Counted from the stretch's first letter, positions 33,043 to 42,840 are shown. The stretch is DNA of 64,000 nucleotides from Rhodospirillum sp047263945 (GCF_047263945.1 NZ_JBLAVB010000001.1:620001-684000); one strand, 5' to 3'. Program-made: numbers and translations. Notes: generated by a model not told the origin, from the letters alone.

Positions 33043-34029
33043 ATGCGTAGCGTTTTCACAGCCCTGACGGCGATTGGTTTGATGATCGGCGGCGCGGCCG
33101 CAGCCAACGCCGAACCAATCACCATTAAGTTTTCCCATGTCGTCGCCGATACCACCCCAAAGGGCGTAGGCGCACTGCACTTCAAGGCATGCGCCGAGGA
33201 GAAGCTGGGCGACAAAGTTAATGTCGAGGTTTATCCGAACAGTCAGTTGTTTAATGACGACAACGTGCTGGAAGCCATGTTGCTGGGTGACGTTCAGCTG
33301 GCCGCCCCATCCCTGTCGAAATTCAACAAATACACCAAGAAACTGAATATTTTCGACCTCCCCTTCCTGTTCGACGACTTGGAAGCCGCCGAAAGATTCC
33401 AGAAGTCCGAAGCGGGTCAAGCCTTGCTCACCTCCATGCAGGACAAGGGTGTTCTGGGACTGGGATACCTGCATAACGGCATGAAGCAGCTGTCCGCCAA
33501 CAAGCCGCTGAGGGTTCCGGCCGATGCCGCTGGCCTGAAGTTCCGGATCCAATCCTCGGACGTGCTGGCCGCCCAGTTCGAAGCCCTGGATGCCGTGCCG
33601 GTCAAGAAGCCTTTCTCTGAAGTCTTCATGCTGCTGCAGACCAATGCCATTGATGGTGCGGAAAACCCCTGGTCCAACATCTTCACCCAGAAGTTTTTCG
33701 AAGTGCAGAAGTACATTACTGAGTCCAACCATGGTCTCCTCGACTACCTGCTCGTGACCAGCGATGATTTCTGGAACAGCCTGCCAGACGACATTCGTCC
33801 GGTGCTGGATGACTGCATCGACGAATCCCTCAAGGTCGCCAATGATAGCGCCCTGAAGATCGCCATGGAGCAGCGCCAGAAGATCATCGACTCTGGTGAG
33901 TCCGAAGTCCTGCAACTGACCCCCGAGGAGAAGGCCCAATGGCGCGAAGCTATGAAGCCGGTCTGGGCCAAGTTCCAGGATGATATCGGCGCTGACCTGA
34001 TCGAAGCCGCTCAGGCCGCGAACAACTAA
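33043..34029 (+). CDS. TRAP transporter solute-binding protein (DctP type)
   Basis: A 328-residue periplasmic receptor. Signal peptide MRSVFTALTAIGLMIGG...ANAEP (about 1-23). DctP family landmarks: ITIKFSHVVADTTPKGVGAL, KLGDKVNVEVYPNSQLFNDD, the substrate-carboxylate Arg in LKFRIQSSDVLAAQF, and DGAENPWSNIF with SNHGLLDYLLV. Ligands are usually C4-dicarboxylates or other carboxylates; the exact one cannot be told. AGGAGAGG is 8 bases upstream. First gene of a three-gene TRAP operon. Confidence 0.93.
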   Translation: MRSVFTALTAIGLMIGGAAAANAEPITIKFSHVVADTTPKGVGALHFKACAEEKLGDKVNVEVYPNSQLFNDDNVLEAMLLGDVQLAAPSLSKFNKYTKKLNIFDLPFLFDDLEAAERFQKSEAGQALLTSMQDKGVLGLGYLHNGMKQLSANKPLRVPADAAGLKFRIQSSDVLAAQFEALDAVPVKKPFSEVFMLLQTNAIDGAENPWSNIFTQKFFEVQKYITESNHGLLDYLLVTSDDFWNSLPDDIRPVLDDCIDESLKVANDSALKIAMEQRQKIIDSGESEVLQLTPEEKAQWREAMKPVWAKFQDDIGADLIEAAQAANN

Positions 34030-34181
34030 GGGATTTTTGGCTCGATCCCGTCTCCTCCCCCGGACATCCGGAGCAGTTCCCGAATGGTCTCCTTGGCCGG
34101 GGAAGCTGAACCTGAAAATGGGATCGAGCCACTTTTCCTGCCATGTTCAGCGCACCCCGGACGACAGGACTCAAAGAAACC

Positions 34182-34880
34182 ATGAACAGAAAACTTATTC
34201 TCGGGGGCTTGCTCCTGGCATCTTTGTACGCCTTGGGCTCAGCCCTTATACCCATTGGATCCTTGAAGTCGGGAACCAAACTTCTGCAAGGCTATGTTGT
34301 CATCGGCTGTTGGCTGGCCTATGCGGCGTTCAGCTTTCCCGAAGCCTTTAAAAAAATCGAAGAGGCGGTCATTTCCGCCCTTTTGGCGGGAACCACGCTC
34401 CTGGTCTTCTACGAGGTGGTGATGCGCTATGTGTTCAACACAGGGGTATCCTGGATTCAGGAGGTCACCCTCTTGGCCTCGGGTGCCATGGTCTTGTTGG
34501 GCATGTCCTATGGCATCAAGGTGGGCAGTCACATCGGCGTAGATGCTTTCGTCCGCCTCCTTCCCAGCAATGGACGACGTCAGGTAACTCTGGTTGCCGT
34601 CGTTCTTTGCCTCTTCTACTGCTCCCTGTTCCTCGTCGGGGGCTGGGCCTATACCAGCAAGCTCTTCAAGATCGGCATCGAAATGCAGGACATTGCCCTG
34701 CCCAAATGGAGCGCCTTCAGTCTGCTGATGATTGGCATGGCGCTGATGGTGGCACGGCTCTCTGAACTACTGCTGTCCCTCGCCAAGGGCGAGACAGATA
34801 GCTTCAGTTTGGCCGATGAAGCCAAGGACGCCCTGGAACTGACCGGTACGCCGCCCAACACCAAGGAGTCCCAGGCATGA
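34182..34880 (+). CDS. TRAP transporter small permease (DctQ type)
   Basis: A 232-residue membrane protein. The DctQ core is VISALLAGTTLLVFYEVVMR with YVFNTGVSWIQEVTLLASGA and GIKVGSHIGVDAFV. It has an extra N-terminal hydrophobic pair before the core (about 1-55), making it longer than the usual 160-180 residues. The Shine-Dalgarno is weak. ATGA overlap with the large permease gene. Confidence 0.87.
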   Translation: MNRKLILGGLLLASLYALGSALIPIGSLKSGTKLLQGYVVIGCWLAYAAFSFPEAFKKIEEAVISALLAGTTLLVFYEVVMRYVFNTGVSWIQEVTLLASGAMVLLGMSYGIKVGSHIGVDAFVRLLPSNGRRQVTLVAVVLCLFYCSLFLVGGWAYTSKLFKIGIEMQDIALPKWSAFSLLMIGMALMVARLSELLLSLAKGETDSFSLADEAKDALELTGTPPNTKESQA

Positions 34881-36244
34881 CAGCGACGGCGCTCTTCCTC
34901 CTATTGTTTCTGTTCATGTTCATGGGCATGCCCATTGCCATCGCCCTGGGCCTGTCCTCAATCATGACCATTCTTTTGTTCACCAATGACACCTTGGCCA
35001 CCACGGCCCTGAAGCTGTTCGAGGCGAACACGGGCCATTACACGCTGCTGGCCATTCCCTTCTTCATCCTGTCTTCCCAATTTCTATCCACCGGCGGCGT
35101 GGCCCGGCGTCTGATCCGCTTTGCCGTCGCCTCGGTTGGTTTCATCCGGGGAGGCATGGCCATGGCTTCGGTCATGGCTTGTATGTTGTTCGCCGCTGTC
35201 TCCGGATCCTCTCCGGCCACGGTGGCGGCCATTGGCGGAATCGTCATTGGCGGCATGGTGAAATCCGGCTTCCCCAAAAGCTTTGCTGCAGGCGTCATCG
35301 CCAATGCGGGAACTCTGGGGATCCTGATTCCTCCCAGCATTGTGATGCTGGTCTATTCAGCGGCCACAGATGTCTCCGCCGCCCGGATGTTCATGGCGGG
35401 CGTGATCCCGGGCATCGGGATCGGCATTGTCCTGATGGTGGCCATCTACATCTTCGCCACGGTCAAAAACCTACCCCGCCAGCCCTTCGCCGGGTTCGCG
35501 GAGGTCACGCGCGCGGGTCTATCGGCCTCGGGCGGCATTTTCATGATCTTCCTGGTTCTGGGCATCATCTACGGCGGTGTCGCAAGCCCCACGGAAGCCG
35601 CAGCCCTGTCGGCCGTTTACTCCTATTTCATCGCCATTTTCCTCTATCGGGACATGGGTCCGCTCAAGAAGGTGGAGGGCAAGAGTATCGGCCCGGCGGA
35701 CTACCTGCTGGCCCTACCCCGGTCCGTCCTGGATCCCGAAGTGCGCCACGTCCTTCTGGATGCGGCGAAAGTCAGCATCATGCTGCTGTTCATCATTACC
35801 AATGCCATGCTGTTTGCCCATGTTCTGACGGCGGCGCAAATCCCGCAAACCATCGCTGGGGCGATCACGGACATGGGCCTGCCCCCCTGGGGGTTCCTGA
35901 TCGTAGTGAACATCCTGTTGCTGATCGCGGGCAACTTCATGGAGCCCTCGGCCATCCTGCTGATCATGGCTCCGATCCTGCTCCCCATCGCGCTGACCCT
36001 AGGCATCGATCCGGTACACTTCGGCATCGTGATGGTGGTGAACATGGAAATCGGCATGATCACACCACCGGTGGGCCTGAACCTGTTCGTCACCGCAGGC
36101 ATCACCAACCAGAGCATCATGTGGGTGGTCAAAGCCGCCCTGCCGTGGTTGCTCATCCTGCTCGCCTGCCTTCTGGTCATCACCTATGTGCCGGAAATCT
36201 CGCTTTTCCTGCCCAACACCATGATGGGTGCGTCCACCTATTGA
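34877..36244 (+). CDS. TRAP transporter large permease (DctM type)
   Basis: A 455-residue permease with about twelve membrane segments. DctM landmarks: MGMPIAIALGLSS, HYTLLAIPFFILSSQFLSTG, FAAVSGSSPATVAAIGGIVI, AGTLGILIPPSIVMLVYSAA, GVASPTEAAALSAVYS and NMEIGMITPPVGLNLFV. It carries out sodium-driven uptake with the DctQ partner, whose gene it overlaps by 4 bases. Intact. A strong terminator follows within 20 bases. Confidence 0.95.
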   Translation: MTATALFLLLFLFMFMGMPIAIALGLSSIMTILLFTNDTLATTALKLFEANTGHYTLLAIPFFILSSQFLSTGGVARRLIRFAVASVGFIRGGMAMASVMACMLFAAVSGSSPATVAAIGGIVIGGMVKSGFPKSFAAGVIANAGTLGILIPPSIVMLVYSAATDVSAARMFMAGVIPGIGIGIVLMVAIYIFATVKNLPRQPFAGFAEVTRAGLSASGGIFMIFLVLGIIYGGVASPTEAAALSAVYSYFIAIFLYRDMGPLKKVEGKSIGPADYLLALPRSVLDPEVRHVLLDAAKVSIMLLFIITNAMLFAHVLTAAQIPQTIAGAITDMGLPPWGFLIVVNILLLIAGNFMEPSAILLIMAPILLPIALTLGIDPVHFGIVMVVNMEIGMITPPVGLNLFVTAGITNQSIMWVVKAALPWLLILLACLLVITYVPEISLFLPNTMMGASTY

Positions 36245-36263
36245 TCCCATCCAATACACCAAG

Positions 36264-36303
36264 AAAAAGCCCCGGACGCAGAACGCGTCCGGGGCTTTTT
36301 CTT
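36264..36303 (+). terminator. Rho-independent terminator after the TRAP operon
   Basis: AAAAAGCCCCGGACGC, loop AGAAC, GCGTCCGGGGCTTTTTCTT: a perfect 16 bp stem flanked by A5 and T5, so it could also work in reverse. Confidence 0.93.
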
Positions 36304-36360
36304 GGTATTAAACAATCCTACATAGAGTTCTTTCGAGGCCAAGTTGGGCCAAGAAGCACT

Positions 36361-36525
36361 GTACACGATAGTGACCCGTCTTTTTTGGGCGATTGCCCAA
36401 GCCCATTTAAGGGTAAATGCCCCCAAACCCCCATTTTTCTTTTACAAATAAGAGCCCGGGGTCTGGGGCCTTGCGGCCCCCGTGGGGGGGCGTGCCCCCT
36501 CACGGGCGGAGCCCAGACTCATTCT
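36361..36525. repeat. Family A element, copy A5 (forward, right end lost)
   Basis: It begins GTACACGATAGTGACCCGTC, then GGGCGATTGCCCAAGCCC, a GGGTAAATGCCCCC block, AATAAGAGCCCGGGGTCTGG and GGGGCCTTGCGGCCCC. The terminal ACCGACTGTCGTGTAC end is not recognisable. It borders the stop codon of the small secreted protein. Confidence 0.75.
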
Positions 36526-36532
36526 CGAACCA

Positions 36533-36955
36533 TCACTGTCCTGCGGCTGGCAGGGCTGGTGCGCCCGGTAGCGGGACGGCTTGATATACCGTACAGTTCG
36601 AGTAACCATCATTCTTGAAATGGTAGGTATTCACCGGATTGGCCTTACCCAATGGGTCATAAAGGTTAAACCCCCGCTTGGCGATGCCGGAAACAGTCAC
36701 GCCCCCCGGGTTTCCCTTGCCCCCATATCCGATATAAAGTCCGTCCTTGAAAACCTGATTGAACTGCCCCTTGCGACAGAGCTTTGATAACTCCGGCATG
36801 AGCGTTCCGACTTTCCAGTAAGGTGCGGTACTCGCCCCATATTGGATCGCCTTGTTCAAGGCAAAGGCCGACGGCCCTTGAAGGGAACAGGCCGCCAACA
36901 CGGCGACCACCGCCAAGGTCCGGTTGCCGACATCCCATAGCCTGTTCGCTTTCAT
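36533..36955 (-). CDS. Small secreted protein of unknown function
   Basis: A 140-residue protein with a signal peptide (MKANRLWDVGNRTLAVVAVL, hydrophobic to about 33, ending AFAL). The mature part has three Cys (one early, CRKG and NCTVY) and Gly-rich segments IGYGGKGNPGGVTVSGIAKR. It has no family I recognise. ATG 36955 has AAAGGG 8 bases upstream; frames further upstream lack a site. Isolated between repeat A5 and A6. Confidence 0.6.
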   Translation of the reverse strand: MKANRLWDVGNRTLAVVAVLAACSLQGPSAFALNKAIQYGASTAPYWKVGTLMPELSKLCRKGQFNQVFKDGLYIGYGGKGNPGGVTVSGIAKRGFNLYDPLGKANPVNTYHFKNDGYSNCTVYQAVPLPGAPALPAAGQ

Positions 36956-37150
36956 GAAACCCTTTCGGTTCACTGGATACCTTCCCTTACCGAGAGTAAG
37001 GCCCTCGCCCTCCGCCAAGCAAGGGGAAACAACCGGACGATCATGGACCAGAGGGCTATCCGCGTTTTCAATACACGGATATATGGACAGAAGGCCCGTC
37101 AGTTCCAATACTTCACCTTTCCTAGAGTGGGATTTCGTCAGGTTGAACAC

Positions 37151-37311
37151 GGTACACGACTAGGGGTATTTTCAGTCACGGGGTTTTGCCCGGGCCCCCA
37201 CCGGGGCCGAAAAGCCCCAGCCCCCGGGATAAAAAAAGAGGGGGTTGGGGGCATTTGCCGCCAAATGGGCTTGGGCTATCGCCCAAAAAAGACGAGACAC
37301 GGTCGTGTACA
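37151..37311. repeat. Family A element, copy A6 (reverse orientation, both ends)
   Basis: It starts GGTACACGACTAGGGGTATT and ends GAGACACGGTCGTGTAC. Internal units: CACGGGGTTTTGCCCGGGCC, GGGGCCGAAAAGCCCC, a GGGGGTTGGGGGCATTTGCC block and GGGCTTGGGCTATCGCCC. It lies between two divergent genes, 70 bases before the ChaN-like start, so it sits in promoter territory. Confidence 0.78.
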
Positions 37312-37380
37312 GTGAGGTTGAATCGGGCCCCTGCTCTAGCGTCGAAGCCAGCCCCCTTTCAGGAAGAACGGATCGATATA

Positions 37381-38448
37381 ATGCAAAGTTTAAGCCGTGT
37401 TTGCGCCATAACAGCCCTGTTCTTTCTCACTTCACCGACCCATGCGATATCAGCGCCCCAAGAGCCCCCGCCCCTGGTCGGTCATCTGGACGCCGACAAT
37501 CCCTTGGTCGGCCGGATTTTCGACGGAGGGACAGGGGCAGAGGTCCCCTTGGACGAAGCCCTGAACCGCGCCCGGCGCAGCGAAGTCATCCTTCTTGGGG
37601 AACGTCATGACAACCCTGATCACCATGCCCTTCAGGCCTATGCCTTAGGAGAGCTCATCGCCTCCGGACGACGTCCCGCCCTGGTTTTCGAAATGATCGA
37701 TGGCGATCAAGGGGAAGCCCTGGACACCTGGCGGGCAGCGACGACCCCGGATACAGGGGATCTGAACGCGCTCCTGTCCTGGGAAAGTCGCGGCTGGCCC
37801 AGCTTTTCCTGGTACGAACCCTTGTTCGCCCAAGCCTTGAAGGAAAACCTGCCGATCTTTCCCGGCAATCCTCCCCGCACCCAAGTCCACGCCATCTCCC
37901 TGGGAGAGACCCCGGACTCTGTTACGACCCTGGGCCTGCTGGACAATCCCCTGCCTGATCCCCTGGCATCGGATCTCCTGGACACCCTACGAGACAGCCA
38001 TTGTGGCATGATTCCCGAGAGCGACCTTTCCCCCATCGCCCTTGCTCAAAGGGCCAAGGACGCGACCATGGCTCAAGCCGTCGTCGCGGCCCTGACGGGC
38101 GGAGCCGAGAGTGTGATGATCATCACCGGTTCCGAACATGCCCGGACGGACCGGGGAGTTCCCTTCTATCTCCCAAAAGGTCTCTCTCACCTCTCCATCG
38201 CTTTCGTGGAGGCGTTCGAAGGAGAGACCGATCCCCTCGCCTATGGGGAAGCTAAAGTCGTAACCGATGGCACGCCACCCTACGACCTGCTGTGGTTCAC
38301 CCCCCGGATCGAGCGTCGTGACCCCTGCGAAGGTTTGGCGGAGCATTTCAAGGACCAAGAGGAGGCCACCCCTCCCCCAAATGATGAGAGCCAGACCAGA
38401 TCGGCGCCGCAGAGGGAGAGCATTCCCGCTAATCCTCCCCATCCGTGA
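37381..38448 (+). CDS. ChaN/Tiki-superfamily haem-binding-like exported protein
   Basis: A 355-residue protein with a signal peptide (1-24, ending AISAP). It has the ChaN core: VILLGERHDNPDHHALQAYA (about 70-90), LVFEMIDGDQ, the GWPSFSWYEPLF helix, CGMIPE, and VMIITGSEHARTDRGVPFYL. ChaN-type proteins bind haem pairs or, in the Tiki branch, act as metalloproteases. There is no lipobox. The Pro/Ser-rich C-terminal 40 residues are probably disordered. It overlaps the convergent Panacea gene by 20 bases. Confidence 0.8.
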   Translation: MQSLSRVCAITALFFLTSPTHAISAPQEPPPLVGHLDADNPLVGRIFDGGTGAEVPLDEALNRARRSEVILLGERHDNPDHHALQAYALGELIASGRRPALVFEMIDGDQGEALDTWRAATTPDTGDLNALLSWESRGWPSFSWYEPLFAQALKENLPIFPGNPPRTQVHAISLGETPDSVTTLGLLDNPLPDPLASDLLDTLRDSHCGMIPESDLSPIALAQRAKDATMAQAVVAALTGGAESVMIITGSEHARTDRGVPFYLPKGLSHLSIAFVEAFEGETDPLAYGEAKVVTDGTPPYDLLWFTPRIERRDPCEGLAEHFKDQEEATPPPNDESQTRSAPQRESIPANPPHP

Positions 38449-39052
38449 CCGATTTGCGCGTTTTCGGCGTCCAAGGGAGGACATTCACCGGTTTGCCACT
38501 TTGTGAGCGCATGACTCGGGGGCGAATGACCGTTTCGATGGCCGGCGCATCCGCACTATGGGCGGTGTTGCGATGATCCCCCTTGGGCGAACGCAACCCC
38601 GGTGCCCGGTCGGGCCGGATGTTTCCATAGAAAGCCACCATGGACTCGATGGTAATGACGCTGCGCGGGTCGGCGTCCAGGGCATCGGCATAGGGGGGGT
38701 GTTTGCGAATGACTTTGCTGAGGTGTTCAGCGGAATGAACGCCAAACCGACGCCAAATGCTGTCCAGGAACTGCTCGGCCAGGGGGGGAACTTTTTCGTC
38801 GGAAATCCAGGGCCGTTCGTTCTCGAAAGCCCGATAGATATTGGGTTCCAGGGGGCCTGCCGGGTCAGCAATGAAAACCGCAGGGGCCAATAACCGCCCA
38901 TGGTTGGCCACGGCAAAATAGGCCTGGGCCAAATACATCAACCGGTGCAGCTTCTGCGGCTGCAGGTATTCTCTCTCGTTCAAGGCCTTATCCTGGAACC
39001 ATTTGGCCTCGTCGAAGGTACTATCCAGCAAAGGGGGGCGCATGGACGTCAT
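38429..39052 (-). CDS. Panacea/SocA-like (DUF4065-related) protein
   Basis: A 207-residue protein. KLHRLMYLAQAYFAVANHGR followed by LLAPAVFIADPAGPLEPNIY matches the Panacea (SocA/DUF4065) antitoxin-adaptor pattern, in which a helical domain begins with a KLxKLLYxAxxxxL segment. The C-terminal third is basic and low complexity (KGDHRN, PRVMRSQSGK). In Caulobacter, SocA delivers the SocB toxin to ClpXP. No toxin gene is next to it here, so it may be an orphan or act in a different process. Family call is moderate. Confidence 0.6.
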   Translation of the reverse strand: MTSMRPPLLDSTFDEAKWFQDKALNEREYLQPQKLHRLMYLAQAYFAVANHGRLLAPAVFIADPAGPLEPNIYRAFENERPWISDEKVPPLAEQFLDSIWRRFGVHSAEHLSKVIRKHPPYADALDADPRSVITIESMVAFYGNIRPDRAPGLRSPKGDHRNTAHSADAPAIETVIRPRVMRSQSGKPVNVLPWTPKTRKSVTDGED

Positions 39053-39257
39053 GGATCGCGCTCCAAATTTGATCCGATCAGGTCAGCAATCATCAGGAAA
39101 CGGGATCCTTGAGCGGTTCCCTCCACTCCCTTACCCTTAAGGAAAGGCGCGATCAATGAGGCCGCGTCGGTCCGCCTCCTCCTCCGCGCGGCAGTGCGCG
39201 AAGGCTTCCTCAGCATAGCGCAATGGAAAGTCCAACCCCAATGCCTTTCAGCCCCAA

Positions 39258-42200
39258 ATGGATCGGACCACATATCCCATGACCCGCCGGGGACGCTTGC
39301 TCCTGGGAGGCCTCCTGGCCCCTCCCCTCCTTCTCACCATCGGGCTGCTCCTTGCCATCCCGATGCGAATCCCCTTGGCCGAGTGGCTATTGCGCAGCCA
39401 ATTGCCCTCTCTTGGCTTGCCGCAGGTCGAAGGCAAAGTGAGAGAGCTGTCGCTCCATCAACTGGTGATTGAAGATCTACTAGTAGAGAAGGAGCAGGCC
39501 TGGGTCAAACGCGTGACGGCCACCTATTCCCTGCGCGACCTGCTGGCGGGCCGCATGAAAGACCTCATTTTGGAGGAACCGACCCTCCTTGGCTCCCTGG
39601 AGGGGGCGCATCCCCGCTTTCCCCTGCTGGAGACCTTGCTCGAAGGCGAAGACAGCGGAGCAACCGGTGGCAGCACCCCGCCACTGGATCGCTTGGAAGC
39701 ACGGGATGCCCGGATCATTCTCGATACCCTGCGGGGACCCATAACCGTAACCAGCGACGCCCTGTTCTCGCCCCGGAAGGGAGTTGACGAAGACGGATGG
39801 TCCATAATCCTGAAGGGCGCGGCCACCGGTCCAGGCCTGGACGCAACGGGTCATGCGGAGGCCGAGGTGTCACCGGAAGGAGCGATCCGAACCGCCTCTG
39901 GCGGCCTGACTGGGCGGTTGACCCATTTCGCCATCGACGGCTTGGTCGAAGGCCTGACCCTGGCAGCGGACGTGACCGGCTCTTTCAACGGCACGACCCT
40001 GCGGGCAGAGAGTACCGGCCTGACCCTCCAAGTCGGAGCCTTGGCCCCGGAGGTCCTTGACACCCTACCTGAGCCGACCAGGGAGATCCTGTCCGCCCCC
40101 CTATCCTTGGGTCTGGGGGACAAATCGCACCCCACAGTTTTGGCCTTACAAATGACGGACCGAAACGAACCGGCCGAACTTTCTGGCCCCCTCTCCCTGG
40201 GCATCGGTAATGGGCGGATGTCCATTACGGGTTTGGTCGACCTGACCCTTCCCGACGCCCTGGGTCCCCCAAACCTCGCCCGGCTCTCGGGAACGGCGAA
40301 GGGGACCGCAAGGGTGACTGCGCTTCCCATCTCCGGTTGGGTCGAAAGGATGGATGGGACCCTCGGCCTATCCCTCGCCCTGGACGGCGCCGGTGGTGCG
40401 ACCCTGGACGTGGATGAGGGCGGCAGAGTTCAAGTCGAAGGGGTAGCCCCCTCCTTTGCCCAGATTCTGGACGTCCTCGGTCCCCATGACCGCCTGAGCC
40501 TGACCCTGGTCGACGGCCCAATCCACCTGAGCCGTACCGCCGCTGGGCGCATCGAAACGACCGGTGCTCTAACCCTTCGCCCGCAAGCCGAGGGGCCGGG
40601 ACAGGTTACCCTCTCCCTTGACGGTCTGGCCCTGCCCGAGGGGGACCCACGCAAGGGAACCGTGAAAGGCGGGCGCATCACCGTCACGGATTTGGCCCCG
40701 CCAGAGATCACCGGCCTGTCGGGAAGTGTCACCCTGTCCAAGGGCGTCTGGTCTGCCTCCGAGGCCTCCGCCCAGGTGAGCGGCGAGCTAACGGCGGCGA
40801 CCTATTCCACCGAAGCCCTCTCCCTCAGCGGCCTTCACCAGACCGGAACGGCCCTCTTCCATTGGGACTCCGCCTCCAATCTCCTAACCGCTGACGCCTT
40901 GGACAGCACCCTATCTCTGGAGACCCTCAATCGGGGGAACCAAGCCCTGCGAGGGCTGAGGCTCGATTGGCAGGGCCCCCTTTCCCTCGAGGTGGACTCC
41001 GGCTTGCTGCGGGGCCAACCGGAGCAGTTGACCCTCACCCTCGCCGAAGGAGCCCTTGAGGACGGAGTAACCTTGACCGCACCCCTGTCCCTTTCCCTTT
41101 CGGCTCCCACAACCCTGTCGGCACGCACTGACACGGGCCAAGTCACCCTGGCGAAGACTCCATTCGCCCCCACCACCCTGGCCCTCAAAGTGAACGGGGA
41201 GGCCCTGACGGCCGCAGACCTCTCCATGACGGTTTCAGGCCTTTGGCCACCGGGTCCTGACACTCCTTTGTCCTTGGAGCTGGGCGACGGCGCCCTGCAA
41301 GGTTTCGGCCTTTCTGCCCGGGCGCTCGCGGGCCGTTTTTCGTTGGAACAGGGCGGTCCCAGGGGCAGCCTGAATGCCCTGGTCGACACACTCCCCGGCG
41401 AGGTGACGGCGGCGAAAGGAGCCCGCCCCCTCGCCCTGGACCTCTCCCTCTCGCACCCGGAGCCGGGGGCCGACACCAAACATTTTCCCCTCCGCGCCCG
41501 CCTGACCGATCCCAAGAAGCGCCTGTCCATCGGCCTGGAAGGGTGGACCACAGCGACCCTGGCGGAGGGTCGCCTGCGGGTGGCTGCTCGCCCCGTGGCC
41601 TTCGCTCCGGACGGCCTCCAGCCCGCCGCACTCCATTCCGCCTTAAGCGAGGTCGCCAAACAGGTCACCGGCACCTTGGCTCTGAAGGGAACACTCTCCT
41701 GGCGGGGAAGTACCCTTTCGCCGGATCTCTCCATTCTGGCAAAGGATGTGACCGCCACCTTGGGAGACGTTCCCATGGAAGAAATCAACGGTGTCATCCG
41801 CCTCACCCAGTTTTGGCCACCGCGCGGCCCGACTCAGGAGATCAGCGTTGGGACCGTCACCCTCGGTCTGCCATTGGGCAATGCGCTGATCCGCTACACC
41901 CTGGATGGCAAAGGCCATCTGATCATAGAAACTGCGTCCCTGGATCTGGCTGGAGGCAGTGTGACGACGGGAAACGTAATCGTCCCCCTAAAAGGCGGCC
42001 AAATCCTCGTTCCCTTGGAGGTCAAAGCCGTTGCCTTGGACCAGTTGGCGGGCCTGACCAACCTGGATGGCCTGGCCGCCTCTGGCCGTTTGGGGGGGCG
42101 TATTCCCCTAAGAATAGAACCCGAGGGTACCATTTGGGTGGACAAGGCGACCCTGGACACAGAAGCCCCAGGACACCTCAGCTACCACCCACCGAAATCA

Positions 42201-42521
42201 CCTGAGGTCCTGGCCGCTGGCAACCAGGGGGTCTTGTTGCTCCTGCTGGCCCTGGACGACTTCCAGTATGAGCATCTGAAGTTGACCCTGGACGGAGACT
42301 CCTCCGGAGAGTTGACCATCGGTATCAACCTTTTGGGGGCTAATCCGGATCTCTATGACGGCTATCCTGTGGATCTGCATGTCAACTTGACGGGCGCGCT
42401 GACGGAACTGATCCGGAAGAACCTGCGCACCTATACCCTCCCCAGCCGGATCCAGGAGAATCTGCAGCAGTTCATGAACAGCCTGGGTTACACCGGCGCC
42501 ACTGCCCCCACCGTTCCGTGA
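39258..42521 (+). CDS. ydbH: YdbH-family intermembrane lipid transport protein (AsmA/TamB-like)
   Basis: A 1087-residue protein with one N-terminal membrane anchor (LLLGGLLAPPLLLTIGLLLA, about 15-35) followed by a very long beta-rich repeat region. This is the architecture of the AsmA-like YhdP/TamB/YdbH bridge proteins that carry phospholipids to the outer membrane. The C-terminal 250 residues, with ITIGTVTL-like strands and GSVTTGNVIVPLKGGQILVP, resemble the YdbH domain. The next two genes are ynbE and ydbL, the known partners. ATG 39258 or 39279 could start it. It is longer than E. coli YdbH (about 880). Confidence 0.85.
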   Translation: MDRTTYPMTRRGRLLLGGLLAPPLLLTIGLLLAIPMRIPLAEWLLRSQLPSLGLPQVEGKVRELSLHQLVIEDLLVEKEQAWVKRVTATYSLRDLLAGRMKDLILEEPTLLGSLEGAHPRFPLLETLLEGEDSGATGGSTPPLDRLEARDARIILDTLRGPITVTSDALFSPRKGVDEDGWSIILKGAATGPGLDATGHAEAEVSPEGAIRTASGGLTGRLTHFAIDGLVEGLTLAADVTGSFNGTTLRAESTGLTLQVGALAPEVLDTLPEPTREILSAPLSLGLGDKSHPTVLALQMTDRNEPAELSGPLSLGIGNGRMSITGLVDLTLPDALGPPNLARLSGTAKGTARVTALPISGWVERMDGTLGLSLALDGAGGATLDVDEGGRVQVEGVAPSFAQILDVLGPHDRLSLTLVDGPIHLSRTAAGRIETTGALTLRPQAEGPGQVTLSLDGLALPEGDPRKGTVKGGRITVTDLAPPEITGLSGSVTLSKGVWSASEASAQVSGELTAATYSTEALSLSGLHQTGTALFHWDSASNLLTADALDSTLSLETLNRGNQALRGLRLDWQGPLSLEVDSGLLRGQPEQLTLTLAEGALEDGVTLTAPLSLSLSAPTTLSARTDTGQVTLAKTPFAPTTLALKVNGEALTAADLSMTVSGLWPPGPDTPLSLELGDGALQGFGLSARALAGRFSLEQGGPRGSLNALVDTLPGEVTAAKGARPLALDLSLSHPEPGADTKHFPLRARLTDPKKRLSIGLEGWTTATLAEGRLRVAARPVAFAPDGLQPAALHSALSEVAKQVTGTLALKGTLSWRGSTLSPDLSILAKDVTATLGDVPMEEINGVIRLTQFWPPRGPTQEISVGTVTLGLPLGNALIRYTLDGKGHLIIETASLDLAGGSVTTGNVIVPLKGGQILVPLEVKAVALDQLAGLTNLDGLAASGRLGGRIPLRIEPEGTIWVDKATLDTEAPGHLSYHPPKSPEVLAAGNQGVLLLLLALDDFQYEHLKLTLDGDSSGELTIGINLLGANPDLYDGYPVDLHVNLTGALTELIRKNLRTYTLPSRIQENLQQFMNSLGYTGATAPTVP

Positions 42522-42624
42522 GAGGAGACATCACATCGTCAACACAACGCCATAATTCCTTGTTTTTCTTGAACGGTCGGAGCAGTCTGCCAGTTCCACC
42601 ACGGTTTTCCAGGAGGACAGATCC

Positions 42625-42840
42625 ATGATGAAGGGCCCCAAGTTCACCGGCGCCCCAGTAGCCTTCGCGGTTCCGGTCTTTTTGGTCCTTGGCCTGGGTG
42701 CCTGCCAACCCACTGTCAAGGTGGAAGCGCCAGACAAACCTATCCGCATTGACCTGAACGTGAACATCCAACAGGACGTGCGCATTCGACTGGAAAAGAG
42801 CGTGGAAGATCTCCACCAGCAGAACCCCAACATTTTCTGA
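42625..42840 (+). CDS. ynbE: YnbE-like outer membrane lipoprotein
   Basis: A 71-residue lipoprotein: signal peptide with lipobox LGAC (Cys at about 27), then QPTVKVEAPDKPIRIDLNVN and a helical EKSVEDLHQQNPNIF end. This IDLNVNIQQDVRIRLEK pattern is YnbE. YnbE is proposed to extend the YdbH beta-groove to the outer membrane. AGGAGG is 7 bases upstream. Confidence 0.92.
   Translation: MMKGPKFTGAPVAFAVPVFLVLGLGACQPTVKVEAPDKPIRIDLNVNIQQDVRIRLEKSVEDLHQQNPNIF

Noticed and set aside
35179..36618. A 479-codon plus-strand frame
   Set aside because: Out-of-frame shadow of the TRAP large permease continuing into the terminator and repeat A5; His/Arg/Pro-rich translation without domain features.
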